Origin: Bacilli bacterium
Lineage (GTDB): Bacteria; Bacillota_I; Bacilli_A; RF39; UBA660
NCBI GenBank assembly: GCA_028684735.1
Contig: JAQUFI010000012.1
Span: forward strand, 1 to 21,330
Reading direction: 5' to 3'
DNA: 21,330 bases
Below, in pieces: positions 15,460 to 21,330 of this stretch (positions are counted from its first letter, which is position 1; every line of letters begins with the position of its first letter). The notes beneath the pieces were generated by a model. The model was given only the letters and a program-made list of their open reading frames with translations, made no database searches and was not told the DNA's origin. Both the position numbers and the translations under genes were made by a program.

Positions 15460-16340
15460 AATCGGGATTTGTTGGATTAATAGGTCGACCTAATGTTGGA
15501 AAAAGTACTCTCCTTAATAATATGGTTGGGAAAAAAGTAGCAATTACTTCAGATAAACCGCAAACAACACGTAATCTTATCCAAGGTATTTACCATGATA
15601 ATGATACCCAAATTGTCTTTGTAGATACTCCTGGTATTCATAAACCAAATCATAAATTAGGTAAATATTTAAATAGGCAAGCATACTACTCAATTAATGA
15701 TGTCGATGTAATTGTCTTTATCGTCGATGGAAGTCAATCACTAGGACCCGGAGATAAATATGTCATCGATAAATTAAAAGAAGTATCAAAGCCTGTTATC
15801 TTAGTCATTAATAAGATTGATAAATTAAAAAGAGATGAAATTTTATTGAAAATTGAGGCTTATAAAGATTTATATAACTTTAGAGAAATAGTACCAGTTT
15901 CAGCTCTGAAAAAAGATAATATTAAAACATTATTAACTGTTTTAAAAAAGTATTTAACCCAAAACATTAAATACTATGAAGACAATCAATTTACGAATAA
16001 ACCTTTAGAGTTTGTTTTAGCAGAGATAGTTCGAGAAAAAGTTTTTAAACTTACTTCAGAGGAAGTACCACATTCAGTGGCATGTGTGACTGAACACTTA
16101 GAAAAAAACAAAAATAGTTATACAGTTAATGTTGTAATTGTTGTTGATCGTGATTCAGTTAAAAAAATAATTGTTGGTGCTCATGGTAGCAAGATTAAAC
16201 AAATTGGAATTGAAGCCAGAAAAGATATTGAGGAACTATTAGGTTCTAATGTTTATTTAGAGTTATTTGTTAAGGTAGTAAAAAAATGGCGTGATAAAGA
16301 AAAATATTTGTCAGAATTTGGCTATAAGGAATTTGAATAA
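15456..16340 (+). CDS. era: GTPase Era (30S ribosome assembly)
   Basis: Era is an essential GTPase that binds the 3' end of 16S rRNA through a KH domain during 30S maturation. The 294-residue protein shows G1 GRPNVGKS (10-17), G2 within TTR (37-39), G3 DTPG (57-60), G4 NKID (119-122) and a C-terminal KH domain with GAHGSKIKQIG (241-251). The start is GTG 15456 inside the GTGA overlap with the cdd stop; AGAGG seven bases upstream is the ribosome site. Confidence 0.97.
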   Translation: MKSGFVGLIGRPNVGKSTLLNNMVGKKVAITSDKPQTTRNLIQGIYHDNDTQIVFVDTPGIHKPNHKLGKYLNRQAYYSINDVDVIVFIVDGSQSLGPGDKYVIDKLKEVSKPVILVINKIDKLKRDEILLKIEAYKDLYNFREIVPVSALKKDNIKTLLTVLKKYLTQNIKYYEDNQFTNKPLEFVLAEIVREKVFKLTSEEVPHSVACVTEHLEKNKNSYTVNVVIVVDRDSVKKIIVGAHGSKIKQIGIEARKDIEELLGSNVYLELFVKVVKKWRDKEKYLSEFGYKEFE

Positions 16341-16352
16341 CATTCAAAAAAT

Positions 16353-16384
16353 AAAACCACTATTATATTAGAAAGGTGGTTTTT
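16353..16384 (+). promoter_or_regulatory. Hairpin after era that includes the yqzL ribosome binding site
   Basis: AAAACCAC (16353-16360) pairs perfectly with GTGGTTTT (16376-16383) around a 15-base loop. It lies 12 bases after the era stop and could be a weak terminator, but only five T residues follow the G-C pairs and they belong to the stem. The 3' arm contains most of AAGGTGG (16373-16379), the ribosome site of the next small gene, so the fold would hide that site. Confidence 0.5.
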
Positions 16385-16474
16385 ATGAATAAACAATTAT
16401 TATGGGAATTATTTATGAATACGGGGAAGATTGAATATTATTTAAAATATAAGGAATTAGAAAAGAGGAAGTAA
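16385..16474 (+). CDS. yqzL: YqzL family small protein (29 residues)
   Basis: A 29-codon gene, MNKQLLWELFMNTGKIEYYL then KYKELEKRK. The pattern (aromatic W near residue 7, F-x-x-TG-x-I-x-x-YL-x-YKELEK) is that of the YqzL family, tiny Firmicutes proteins of unknown function encoded between era and recO, which is where it lies. AAGGTGG is 5 bases before the ATG, within the hairpin described just upstream. The next gene starts 1 base after its stop. The YqzL consensus is recalled, not looked up, but the location makes the call likely. Confidence 0.75.
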   Translation: MNKQLLWELFMNTGKIEYYLKYKELEKRK

Positions 16475-16475
16475 G

Positions 16476-16721
16476 ATGCAGGAAGTTTTACCAGGTAAAA
16501 GGTATCGCCATTTTAAAGGAAAAGAATATACTGTTTTAATGATTGCTTATGATTGTGAATCAAGTGAGGGTGATTTAAAGAAAGTTGTCGTCTATCAAGC
16601 TGAATATGATGATAAAAAGATTTGGGTTAGAGACTATGATTCTTTCAGGTCATTAGTTGATAAAGAAAAATATCCAGATATTGTCCAAGAATACCGTTTT
16701 GAATTAATTAATAATGATTGA
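16476..16721 (+). CDS. DUF1653 domain protein
   Basis: The 81-residue protein matches the DUF1653 pattern: PGKRYRHFKGKEYTVLMIAYDCES near residues 5-28, VVVYQAEYDDKKIWVRDYDSF near 37-57. This is a small beta-rich domain of unknown function in many bacteria, usually alone. GAGGAA from the end of yqzL supplies the ribosome site, and the gene overlaps recO by 8 bases, so the two are translationally coupled. I know of no established role; a link to repair is only suggested by the coupling. Confidence 0.85.
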   Translation: MQEVLPGKRYRHFKGKEYTVLMIAYDCESSEGDLKKVVVYQAEYDDKKIWVRDYDSFRSLVDKEKYPDIVQEYRFELINND

Positions 16722-17448
16722 AAAAGTTGAAGGAATCATCGTTACCGAAAGGGATTATGGTGAAACTAGTAAGATACTAAATATTATTACAAAGGAATAC
16801 GGTTTAATTGGAGTAATGGCTAAGGGCTCAAAGACAATCAAAAGTCCTTTAAGAAGTGTTACTGGTAAACTTACTTATGGTTATTTCCATATCTATTATA
16901 AACAAGATAAACTATCAATTTTATCAAGTGTTGATATTATTGATCACTTTAAAAATATAAAAAAGGATATTGAAAAAATTAGTTATGCAACCTTTTTATT
17001 AGAACTTACCGAACAAGTGATTAAACAAAGTGGTAATAATGAAGTATATTATTTATTGATTAATAGTTTAATTAAAATAAATGAAGGTTTTGATCCATTA
17101 GTTATTACCAATATTTTAGAATTGAAACTATTAGAATATTTAGGTGTGATGCCTATTATTGATAAATGTAGTATTTGTGGAAGCACATCTTCTATTGCAA
17201 CATTATCAGCTCATCGTGGAGGATATATTTGTAATAACTGTTTAAAGAATGATCAAATAGTTAGTTCAAAGACGATTAAATTAATTAGAATGTTTTATTA
17301 TGTGGATATTGCTAAAATAAGTAAACTAGATATTAGCAATATTGCTAAAATAGAAATAAATCAATTTTTAGATAATTATTATGATGAATATACTGGCTTA
17401 TATTTAAAAACAAAATCATTTATTAATAGTCTAAAAAAATTAAGTTAG
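16714..17448 (+). CDS. recO: DNA repair protein RecO
   Basis: RecO anneals single strands and, with RecR and RecF, loads RecA in gap repair. The 244-residue protein has the N-terminal OB-fold (VEGIIVTERDYGETSKIL... at about 5-75), a helical centre, and a zinc finger with C152-x2-C155 and C173-x2-C176 separated by the GGYIC strand, the form seen in Gram-positive RecO. The start ATG overlaps the end of the DUF1653 gene and has no ribosome site of its own, so translation should depend on the upstream gene. Confidence 0.95.
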   Translation: MIEKVEGIIVTERDYGETSKILNIITKEYGLIGVMAKGSKTIKSPLRSVTGKLTYGYFHIYYKQDKLSILSSVDIIDHFKNIKKDIEKISYATFLLELTEQVIKQSGNNEVYYLLINSLIKINEGFDPLVITNILELKLLEYLGVMPIIDKCSICGSTSSIATLSAHRGGYICNNCLKNDQIVSSKTIKLIRMFYYVDIAKISKLDISNIAKIEINQFLDNYYDEYTGLYLKTKSFINSLKKLS

Positions 17449-17456
17449 GAGTTTGT

Positions 17457-17897
17457 ATGAAAGATTTTATGTATTTAATTGTTCCTTTTAGTAGTTTGAT
17501 TTTAGCTCAATTAATAAAATTCATGATTGAATCAATTCAATATAAGAAGTTTAATTGGGGTAGATTGTTAAATGGTAATGGCGGAATGCCTAGTACTCAT
17601 TCTTCTTTTTGTATGGCTTTAACAATTTATATTGGGTTAAATGAAGGAATTACTTCACCTTTATTTGCGATAGGTTTAATTTTTTCTTTTATTGTATCTT
17701 ATGATGCAATGGGTTCACGTCGTGAAACTGAAAAACAAGCTGTTGCCATTAATAAAATAGTTGATGAATTAGATGATTATAATCCTGGACTTTCAATGAA
17801 AAAATTAAAAGAACACATTGGTCATGAACCATTAGAAGTTATCATGGGTATCCTTTTAGGTATAATCGTTGCTTTAATTTGGTATTTTATAATCTAA
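17457..17897 (+). CDS. Divergent PAP2 family membrane protein (DUF212, YuiD-like)
   Basis: A 146-residue membrane protein with about four hydrophobic segments. It has the divergent-PAP2 signatures: GGMPSTHSS at 42-50 (equivalent of the phosphatase PSxH motif), SYDAMGSRRETEKQA at 81-95, and KEHIGHEPLEVIMGILLGI at 118-136. In classical PAP2 phosphatases these His and Arg residues remove phosphate from lipids. The family's substrate is not established. The usual VRRxxGxQA is SRRETEKQA here, a small change. It follows recO by 8 bases with AGGAG as ribosome site and is the last gene of the yqfC-led cluster. Confidence 0.93.
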   Translation: MKDFMYLIVPFSSLILAQLIKFMIESIQYKKFNWGRLLNGNGGMPSTHSSFCMALTIYIGLNEGITSPLFAIGLIFSFIVSYDAMGSRRETEKQAVAINKIVDELDDYNPGLSMKKLKEHIGHEPLEVIMGILLGIIVALIWYFII

Positions 17898-17899
17898 AC

Positions 17900-17927
17900 T
17901 TGCATAAATTAAAATATGTGTTATAAT
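17900..17927 (+). promoter_or_regulatory. SigA-type promoter for the 17953 gene
   Basis: -35 TTGCAT (17900-17905), a 16-base spacer ending in TGT, and a perfect -10 TATAAT (17922-17927). The -35 begins 3 bases after the upstream stop codon, and no terminator is visible between, so the gene may also be read from upstream. Confidence 0.75.
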
Positions 17928-17952
17928 ACTGGTCGCCTAAGGAGGTAAGGAA

Positions 17953-18390
17953 ATGAGAAGAGCACAAATCAAAGTATATGCCGAAATAACTGAACTAAAA
18001 CATCATATGACAATCAATCAATATTATTATCAAGTAAGTAGTGATAATCCTAATGAGATTAAATATGAAGCAGGAATGATATCATTTAAGTTTTATCATA
18101 TTGCTATAATGTATAAAGATGGTGAAATCGTTAAAGAGATTTTAGATGATAAACCTAAAACATATTATTTTGGTGAATTCACATCAACGGAAGAAATAAA
18201 AAGGAATAATAAAGATGGTAAACTAGATATATTAATTGAAAATATTGAACGTAATCAAGATTCGAATTATATTGGAATGGTAACTAGTCCAACTGGTTTT
18301 CATTCACTAGTTAATCCTGATGATATAGTTATTGAAGCTAAAATAAAAGATGAACACTTTCAAAACAAGATAAAAATACTAGCATTATAA
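17953..18390 (+). CDS. Unrecognised 145-residue cytoplasmic protein
   Basis: I do not recognise the family. The protein has no signal peptide or membrane segment. It begins with MRRAQIKVYAEITELKHHMT and is full of alternating strand-like segments (YYYQVSSDNP, GMISFKFYHIAIMY, DDIVIEAKIK), suggesting an all-beta fold. A distant relation to the YwiB/DUF1934 calycin-like proteins, which occur near synthetase genes in some Firmicutes, was considered, but the motifs do not line up well enough to claim it. It has a perfect AAGGAGGT ribosome site and a strong promoter, so it is certainly expressed. It is the only gene between the recO cluster and glyS, and the glyS promoter starts 3 bases after its stop. 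Confidence 0.8.
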   Translation: MRRAQIKVYAEITELKHHMTINQYYYQVSSDNPNEIKYEAGMISFKFYHIAIMYKDGEIVKEILDDKPKTYYFGEFTSTEEIKRNNKDGKLDILIENIERNQDSNYIGMVTSPTGFHSLVNPDDIVIEAKIKDEHFQNKIKILAL

Positions 18391-18392
18391 TA

Positions 18393-18420
18393 TTGACAAT
18401 TTATAGAAAATTGTTATAAT
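18393..18420 (+). promoter_or_regulatory. Consensus SigA promoter of glyS with a dyad in its spacer
   Basis: -35 TTGACA (18393-18398), a 16-base spacer and -10 TATAAT (18415-18420): both hexamers are perfect. A 7-bp perfect dyad ACAATTT (18396-18402) / AAATTGT (18408-18414) with 5 bases between occupies the end of the -35 and the whole spacer. It may be an operator or only a product of base composition. Confidence 0.88.
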
Positions 18421-18426
18421 GGTAAT

Positions 18427-18539
18427 ATCAATGTGATGATGGATTGGAAACCCGGAGCAATATATTTAAAGCTGATTCTTTTAGAATAAGTAAGGTGGAA
18501 CCGCGGCTAAGGCCGTCCTTACAATTCTAAAAGTTTTTT
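18427..18539 (+). promoter_or_regulatory. Short, non-canonical T-box leader of glyS (tRNA-Gly)
   Basis: The T-box AAGGTGGAACCGCG is at 18492-18505. Its UGGA would pair with a tRNA ending UCCA, that is U73, as in tRNA-Gly. The antiterminator is textbook: GTAAGG/CCTTAC (18490-18495/18517-18522), a TGGAACC bulge, then GCGGC/GCCGT. However, only about 65 bases separate the predicted transcription start from the T-box, and I cannot find a normal stem I with GNUG and AG motifs. Possible Gly specifiers are GGA at 18441-18443 or 18454-18456. The terminator stem CTTTTAGAAT/ATTCTAAAAG (18478-18487/18524-18533, then T6) encloses the antiterminator instead of sharing a strand with it. Confidence 0.8.
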
Positions 18540-18559
18540 GTTAATTAAGGAGGAATATA

Positions 18560-19936
18560 ATGAGTAATTTAACAATGGAAAAACTAGTTAATGTAAGTAA
18601 ACAATATGGATTTGTGTTTCAAGGTAGTGAAATATATGGAGGTTTAGCTAATACATGGGATTATGGACCATTGGGAGTCGAACTAAAAAACAATGTCAAA
18701 CGTGCTTGGTTAAAAAAGTTTGTTCAAGAAAGTAAATATAATGTTGGGATGGATGCAGCTATTTTAATGAATCCTAAAGTCTGGGAAGCCAGTGGACATC
18801 TCGCTACTTTTAATGATCCATTGATTGATTGTAGGAATTGTAAAACAAGACATCGAGCTGATAAATTAGTTGAAGAATTCACCACAGAGGTTGATGCTGG
18901 GACGATGAATGATGAAGCAATTATGAGTTATATTAAAGAAAATAATATTACTTGTCCTAAATGTGGAAAGTTAGATTATACTGATATTCGTAAATTTAAC
19001 TTAATGTTTAAAACCTTTCAAGGAGTAACAGAAGATGATACGAGCACTATTTATTTAAGACCTGAAACAGCTCAAGGAATATTTGTTAATTTTTTAAATG
19101 TTCAACGAACTATGCGTCTTAAAGTCCCATTTGGGATTGCCCAAGTAGGTAAGAGTTTTCGTAATGAAATTACACCTGGTAATTTTACGTTTAGAACGCG
19201 TGAATTTGAGCAAATGGAATTAGAATTTTTCTGTAAACCAGGTACTGAGTTAGAGTGGTTTAAGTATTGGAAAGATTATTCGATGAATTGGCTTTATGAA
19301 TTAGGAATAAAAGATGAAAACTTAAGAATGCGTGATCATTCAGCTGAAGAATTATCTTTCTATAGTAATGCGACAACTGATATCGAATATAAATTTCCTT
19401 TTGGATTTGGTGAATTATGGGGGATTGCTTCTAGAACTGATTATGACTTAAAACAACACCAAACTTTTTCAAAACAAGATATGAGTTATTTAGACCCTGA
19501 AACAAATCAGAAATATATTCCTTATGTGATTGAACCATCACTAGGTCTCGATAGAGTTACTTTAGCTTTCTTATCAGAAGCCTACGAAGAAGAAATATTA
19601 CCTAATGGAGATACGAGAGAAGTTATGCATTTTCATCCTTTTCTAGCTCCATATAAAGTAGCTGTCTTACCATTAATCAAAAAAATGCATGGTGATAAAG
19701 CGACTGAATTATATCAAGAATTATCTAAAAATTTTATGGTTAGTTATGATGAAAGTGGTAATATTGGTAAACGCTATCGTCGTCAAGATGTCATTGGTAC
19801 CCCAATGTGTATAACAGTAGACGATGAAACGTTAAATAATAATACGGTTACGATTAGAGACCGTGATACAATGGACCAAATTACTTTAAATATTGATGAT
19901 TTAGTTAAATATGTTGAAGAAAAGATAAAATTTTAA
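18560..19936 (+). CDS. glyS: Glycyl-tRNA synthetase, single-chain (alpha2) type
   Basis: This class II synthetase charges tRNA-Gly. It is the eukaryote/archaea-like homodimeric form, not the alpha2beta2 GlyQ/GlyS of Bacillus, although it occupies the same place downstream of recO. The 458 residues include motif 1 near GGLANTWDYGPLG (27-39), a zinc site C91-x2-C94 with C132-x2-C135, RPETAQGIF (167-175), motif 2 FRNEI (200-204), motif 3 EPSLGLDRVTLAFL, and an anticodon-binding domain from about residue 350 (HPFLAPYKVAVLPL) to the end. AAGGAGGA lies 6 bases before ATG. Regulation is by the leader upstream, and a terminator overlaps its stop. Confidence 0.97.
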   Translation: MSNLTMEKLVNVSKQYGFVFQGSEIYGGLANTWDYGPLGVELKNNVKRAWLKKFVQESKYNVGMDAAILMNPKVWEASGHLATFNDPLIDCRNCKTRHRADKLVEEFTTEVDAGTMNDEAIMSYIKENNITCPKCGKLDYTDIRKFNLMFKTFQGVTEDDTSTIYLRPETAQGIFVNFLNVQRTMRLKVPFGIAQVGKSFRNEITPGNFTFRTREFEQMELEFFCKPGTELEWFKYWKDYSMNWLYELGIKDENLRMRDHSAEELSFYSNATTDIEYKFPFGFGELWGIASRTDYDLKQHQTFSKQDMSYLDPETNQKYIPYVIEPSLGLDRVTLAFLSEAYEEEILPNGDTREVMHFHPFLAPYKVAVLPLIKKMHGDKATELYQELSKNFMVSYDESGNIGKRYRRQDVIGTPMCITVDDETLNNNTVTIRDRDTMDQITLNIDDLVKYVEEKIKF

Positions 19937-19950
19937 AATTTTATCTTTTT
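19921..19950 (+). terminator. Intrinsic terminator of glyS with the stop codon in the loop
   Basis: A perfect 12-bp stem AAAGATAAAATT (19921-19932) / AATTTTATCTTT (19937-19948) has the tetraloop TTAA, containing the stop codon TAA (19934-19936), and ends in a T tract. The arrangement is the same as at the end of nifJ. Confidence 0.8.
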
Positions 19951-19978
19951 CAGTAAAAATATATCTTTTTTATAAAAT

Positions 19979-19990
19979 ATATGGTAAAAT
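19979..19990 (+). promoter_or_regulatory. Extended -10 promoter of sepF
   Basis: ATATGGTAAAAT with TGG and hexamer TAAAAT (19985-19990), 42 bases before the sepF ATG. No good -35 is seen. The 12 bases are identical to those at 11422-11433. Confidence 0.6.
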
Positions 19991-20031
19991 TAGTACAGTA
20001 TAGTGAGTAGAAGCGATATGGAGGAATATAA

Positions 20032-20448
20032 ATGGGATTTAGTTTAAAAAAATGGTTAAATGGAGATGAAGAAGATATTTTCAGTAAAGAATGTACTGAA
20101 AATGAATATTATAAATTAGATTCTGAGGATGCTTTAAAGCAAAACGGTGGTAATAATAAAATGATTTTAATTGAACCTCGTGCTTATTCAGAAGCTCAAC
20201 AAATCGTTGATTATTTAAAAATGCGTAGTGCAGTTGTCGTTAACTTAAAGCGAGTAACAGGAGATCAAGCTAAGCGTATTGTTGACTTTTTAAGTGGAAC
20301 AATATATGCGGTTGGTGGAGAAATTCAAAAAATTGGTGGAGGAATATTCTTATGCACACCTAACAACGTTAGTGTTGAAGGGAAAATTACTGACGATAAA
20401 GAAGGTAAGGATATTCACGATAACGATTATATAAAAATTGAATGGTAA
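20032..20448 (+). CDS. sepF: Cell division protein SepF
   Basis: SepF polymerises and tethers FtsZ to the membrane, replacing or assisting FtsA in Gram-positives. The 138-residue protein starts with the amphipathic membrane-binding helix MGFSLKKWLNG, a variable acidic linker (about 12-42), and the SepF core KMILIEPRAYSEAQQIVDYLKMRSAVVVNLKRV, then DQAKRIVDFLSGTIYAVGGEIQKIGGGIFLCTPNNVSV (about 43-115). TGGAGGA is the ribosome site. In Bacillus sepF is followed by ylmG and ylmH before divIVA; here divIVA follows directly. Confidence 0.95.
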   Translation: MGFSLKKWLNGDEEDIFSKECTENEYYKLDSEDALKQNGGNNKMILIEPRAYSEAQQIVDYLKMRSAVVVNLKRVTGDQAKRIVDFLSGTIYAVGGEIQKIGGGIFLCTPNNVSVEGKITDDKEGKDIHDNDYIKIEW

Positions 20449-20454
20449 AAAAGA

Positions 20455-20483
20455 TTGAATTAGAAAACATTATGTGCTACAAT
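20455..20483 (+). promoter_or_regulatory. SigA-type promoter of divIVA
   Basis: -35 TTGAAT (20455-20460), a 17-base spacer ending in TGC (extended -10) and -10 TACAAT (20478-20483), located between the sepF stop and the divIVA ribosome site. Confidence 0.7.
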
Positions 20484-20509
20484 ATGCTGTAGTGCCAAGA
20501 GGTGAGGGT

Positions 20510-20968
20510 ATGGAAAAATTTAGTCGTACACTTCGTGGCTATGACCCCGAAGAAGTAAATGCTTTTTTGGACCAAATCATTAATCAAGTAGAAAAAATGG
20601 TTAGTGAGATAAAAGAAAAAGATGAAAAAATTAATAAATTAAGTGTGTTGGCTGAAGAAAACCAAAATTTGAAAGACAAATTAGAACAATATGAACGCCT
20701 TGAAAGTACCTTAAATAGAGCTATTTTTATGGCTCAAAAAACCTCTGACCAAATCAAAATTCAAGCTCGACAAGAAAGTGAGACCTTAATCCAAGATGCT
20801 AAGAATAATGCTAATCGGATAATTAATGAGGCTCTACTTAGATCTGATAAGGTTGAAATAGAAGCAACGATGTTAAAAAGAAATGTTAACTTATTTAAAA
20901 GAAAATTACGTTCATTGATTGAGCAACAATTAGAAATGGTTGATGATATCGATCAAGTTGAATTTTAA
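20510..20968 (+). CDS. divIVA: Septum/pole-site protein DivIVA
   Basis: DivIVA binds negatively curved membrane at septa and poles and recruits division or spore-polarity partners. From ATG 20510, placed 2 bases after AGAGGTGAGG, the protein has 152 residues. An upstream in-frame GTG at 20474 overlaps the -10 region and is rejected. The N-terminal lipid-binding domain (MEKFSRTLRGYDPEEVNAFLDQII) with the GYDxxEVNxFLD signature is followed by a long coiled coil (about 25-145) with heptads, broken near residue 65. The gene lies directly before the ileS leader, as in Bacillus. Confidence 0.93.
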   Translation: MEKFSRTLRGYDPEEVNAFLDQIINQVEKMVSEIKEKDEKINKLSVLAEENQNLKDKLEQYERLESTLNRAIFMAQKTSDQIKIQARQESETLIQDAKNNANRIINEALLRSDKVEIEATMLKRNVNLFKRKLRSLIEQQLEMVDDIDQVEF

Positions 20969-20974
20969 AATATG

Positions 20975-21178
20975 TGATAGAGACGATATATTTACTTAAT
21001 TAAAGCGAATAGGGTATGGTGTGAGCCTATAATGATGTAAATGTATAAATCACTCTGGATATGTCTTTCTGATATTAGGAAAGGCCGCTAATGCGTTATC
21101 AAGAATGAGAGCACACTTGTGAATTAAGGTGGTACCACGGTTAATCGTCCTTATATATTTTATATATAGGGTTTTTTT
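20975..21178 (+). promoter_or_regulatory. T-box riboswitch (tRNA-Ile responsive) upstream of ileS
   Basis: The T-box AAGGTGGTACCACG is at 21126-21139; UGGU fits a tRNA with A73, as in the tRNA-Ile of this window. Stem I runs from AGAG (20979-20982) to CTCT (21053-21056). Its distal part contains GGTATGGTGTGAGCC, and the specifier is ATC (Ile) at 21049-21051 followed by A. This specifies tRNA-Ile(GAU), not the UAU species. The terminator CCTTATATAT/ATATATAGGG (21149-21158/21162-21171, then T7) uses the same CCTT that pairs with AAGG in the antiterminator, so the two exclude each other. No promoter was convincingly placed. Confidence 0.92.
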
Positions 21179-21197
21179 ATTATATTGAGGAGATGAA

Positions 21198-21315
21198 ATG
21201 ATGAAAAAGTTTAAAAGTTTAGAAAACATCAAAGTTAAACAAAGTGAAGACAAAGTTAATGAGTATTGGGATGGAATTGGTATTTTAAATAGGACAATTG
21301 AAAACAGAAATGGTA
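21198..21315 (+). CDS. ileS: Isoleucyl-tRNA synthetase, N-terminal fragment (3' truncated by contig end)
   Basis: The first 39 codons after ATG 21198 (a second ATG follows at once; GGAG lies 5 bases before the first). The residues NEYWDGIGILNRTIENRNG match the start of IleRS, where a xxYWxxxxIxxxxIExR segment precedes the HIGH-containing catalytic domain. The tRNA-Ile T-box upstream and the divIVA-ileS order support the call. The genomic sequence ends at about 21315, where adapter sequence begins, so the last predicted residues are artefactual. Confidence 0.85.
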
Positions 21316-21330
21316 AGATCGGAAGAGCGT
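21316..21330. other. Illumina sequencing adapter remnant at the contig end
   Basis: AGATCGGAAGAGCGT is identical to the first 15 bases of the common Illumina TruSeq-type adapter read-through sequence. It is GC-rich compared with the surrounding DNA and stands exactly at the contig end. It is not part of the genome and should be removed before the ileS end is interpreted. Confidence 0.93.

Noticed and set aside
21050..21253. Minus-strand open frame of 67 codons over the ileS leader
   Set aside because: The region is fully explained by the T-box structure and the start of ileS.
1..21330. Mobile element, CRISPR array, phage genes or a novel defence system
   Set aside because: I saw no direct-repeat array, transposase, integrase or terminal inverted repeats, and gene order is conserved throughout.
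1..21330. Alternative genetic code (UGA as Trp) suggested by low GC
   Set aside because: UGA ends several genes (for example yqfC, cdd, the DUF1653 gene) at the expected family lengths, and Trp positions are encoded by TGG.

Overview
The window is a stretch of bacterial chromosome, very AT-rich, with every gene on the + strand and densely packed. Gene order and content point to a low-GC Gram-positive (Firmicutes/Bacillota). prkC-rsgA-rpe, yqfC-yqfD...ybeY-dgkA-cdd-era-yqzL-recO...glyS and sepF...divIVA-ileS are all recognisable Bacillus-like neighbourhoods. Shine-Dalgarno sites are strong (GGAGG/GGTGAT), the three aminoacyl-tRNA synthetase leaders are T-boxes, and intrinsic terminators are common. 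Pyruvate:ferredoxin oxidoreductase (NifJ) suggests an anaerobe. YqfC and YqfD suggest a spore-forming ancestry. TAA, TGA and TAG are all used as stops and Trp is TGG, so the code is standard despite the Mollicutes-like base composition. An uncultured anaerobic Bacilli/Erysipelotrichia-like lineage is my best guess, but the sequence does not settle it.

Layout. 1-1700: tail of a PASTA-domain Ser/Thr kinase, the ribosome-assembly GTPase RsgA, and ribulose-phosphate epimerase. 1710-1830: a lone tRNA-Ile with anticodon UAU and its own promoter. 1906-5366: nifJ as a single transcription unit. 5405-7709: two overlapping unrecognised reading frames (possibly one broken gene) and then gltX. 7711-11396: T-box leader, pheS, pheT. 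11405-12154: an orphan signal-anchored protein. 12240-17897: a tightly coupled cluster of yqfC, yqfD, a VanZ-like gene, ybeY, dgkA, cdd, era, a 29-codon yqzL, a DUF1653 gene, recO and a divergent-PAP2 (YuiD-like) gene. 17900-19950: an unknown 145-residue protein, then a short odd T-box leader and single-chain glyS. 19979-21330: sepF, divIVA, a T-box leader and the first codons of ileS. The last 15 bases are the start of an Illumina adapter, so the contig end is not genomic.

The genes mostly serve translation (gltX, pheST, glyS, ileS, the tRNA, rsgA, era, ybeY), cell envelope and division (PrkC-like kinase, dgkA, sepF, divIVA), repair (recO) and central metabolism (nifJ, rpe, cdd). There is no mobile element, CRISPR array or defence system. 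The observations most worth a second look are the tRNA-Ile(UAU), the glyS leader in which the antiterminator is nested inside the terminator instead of competing with it, terminators with the stop codon in the hairpin loop, and the split, possibly degenerate gene at 5434-6280.
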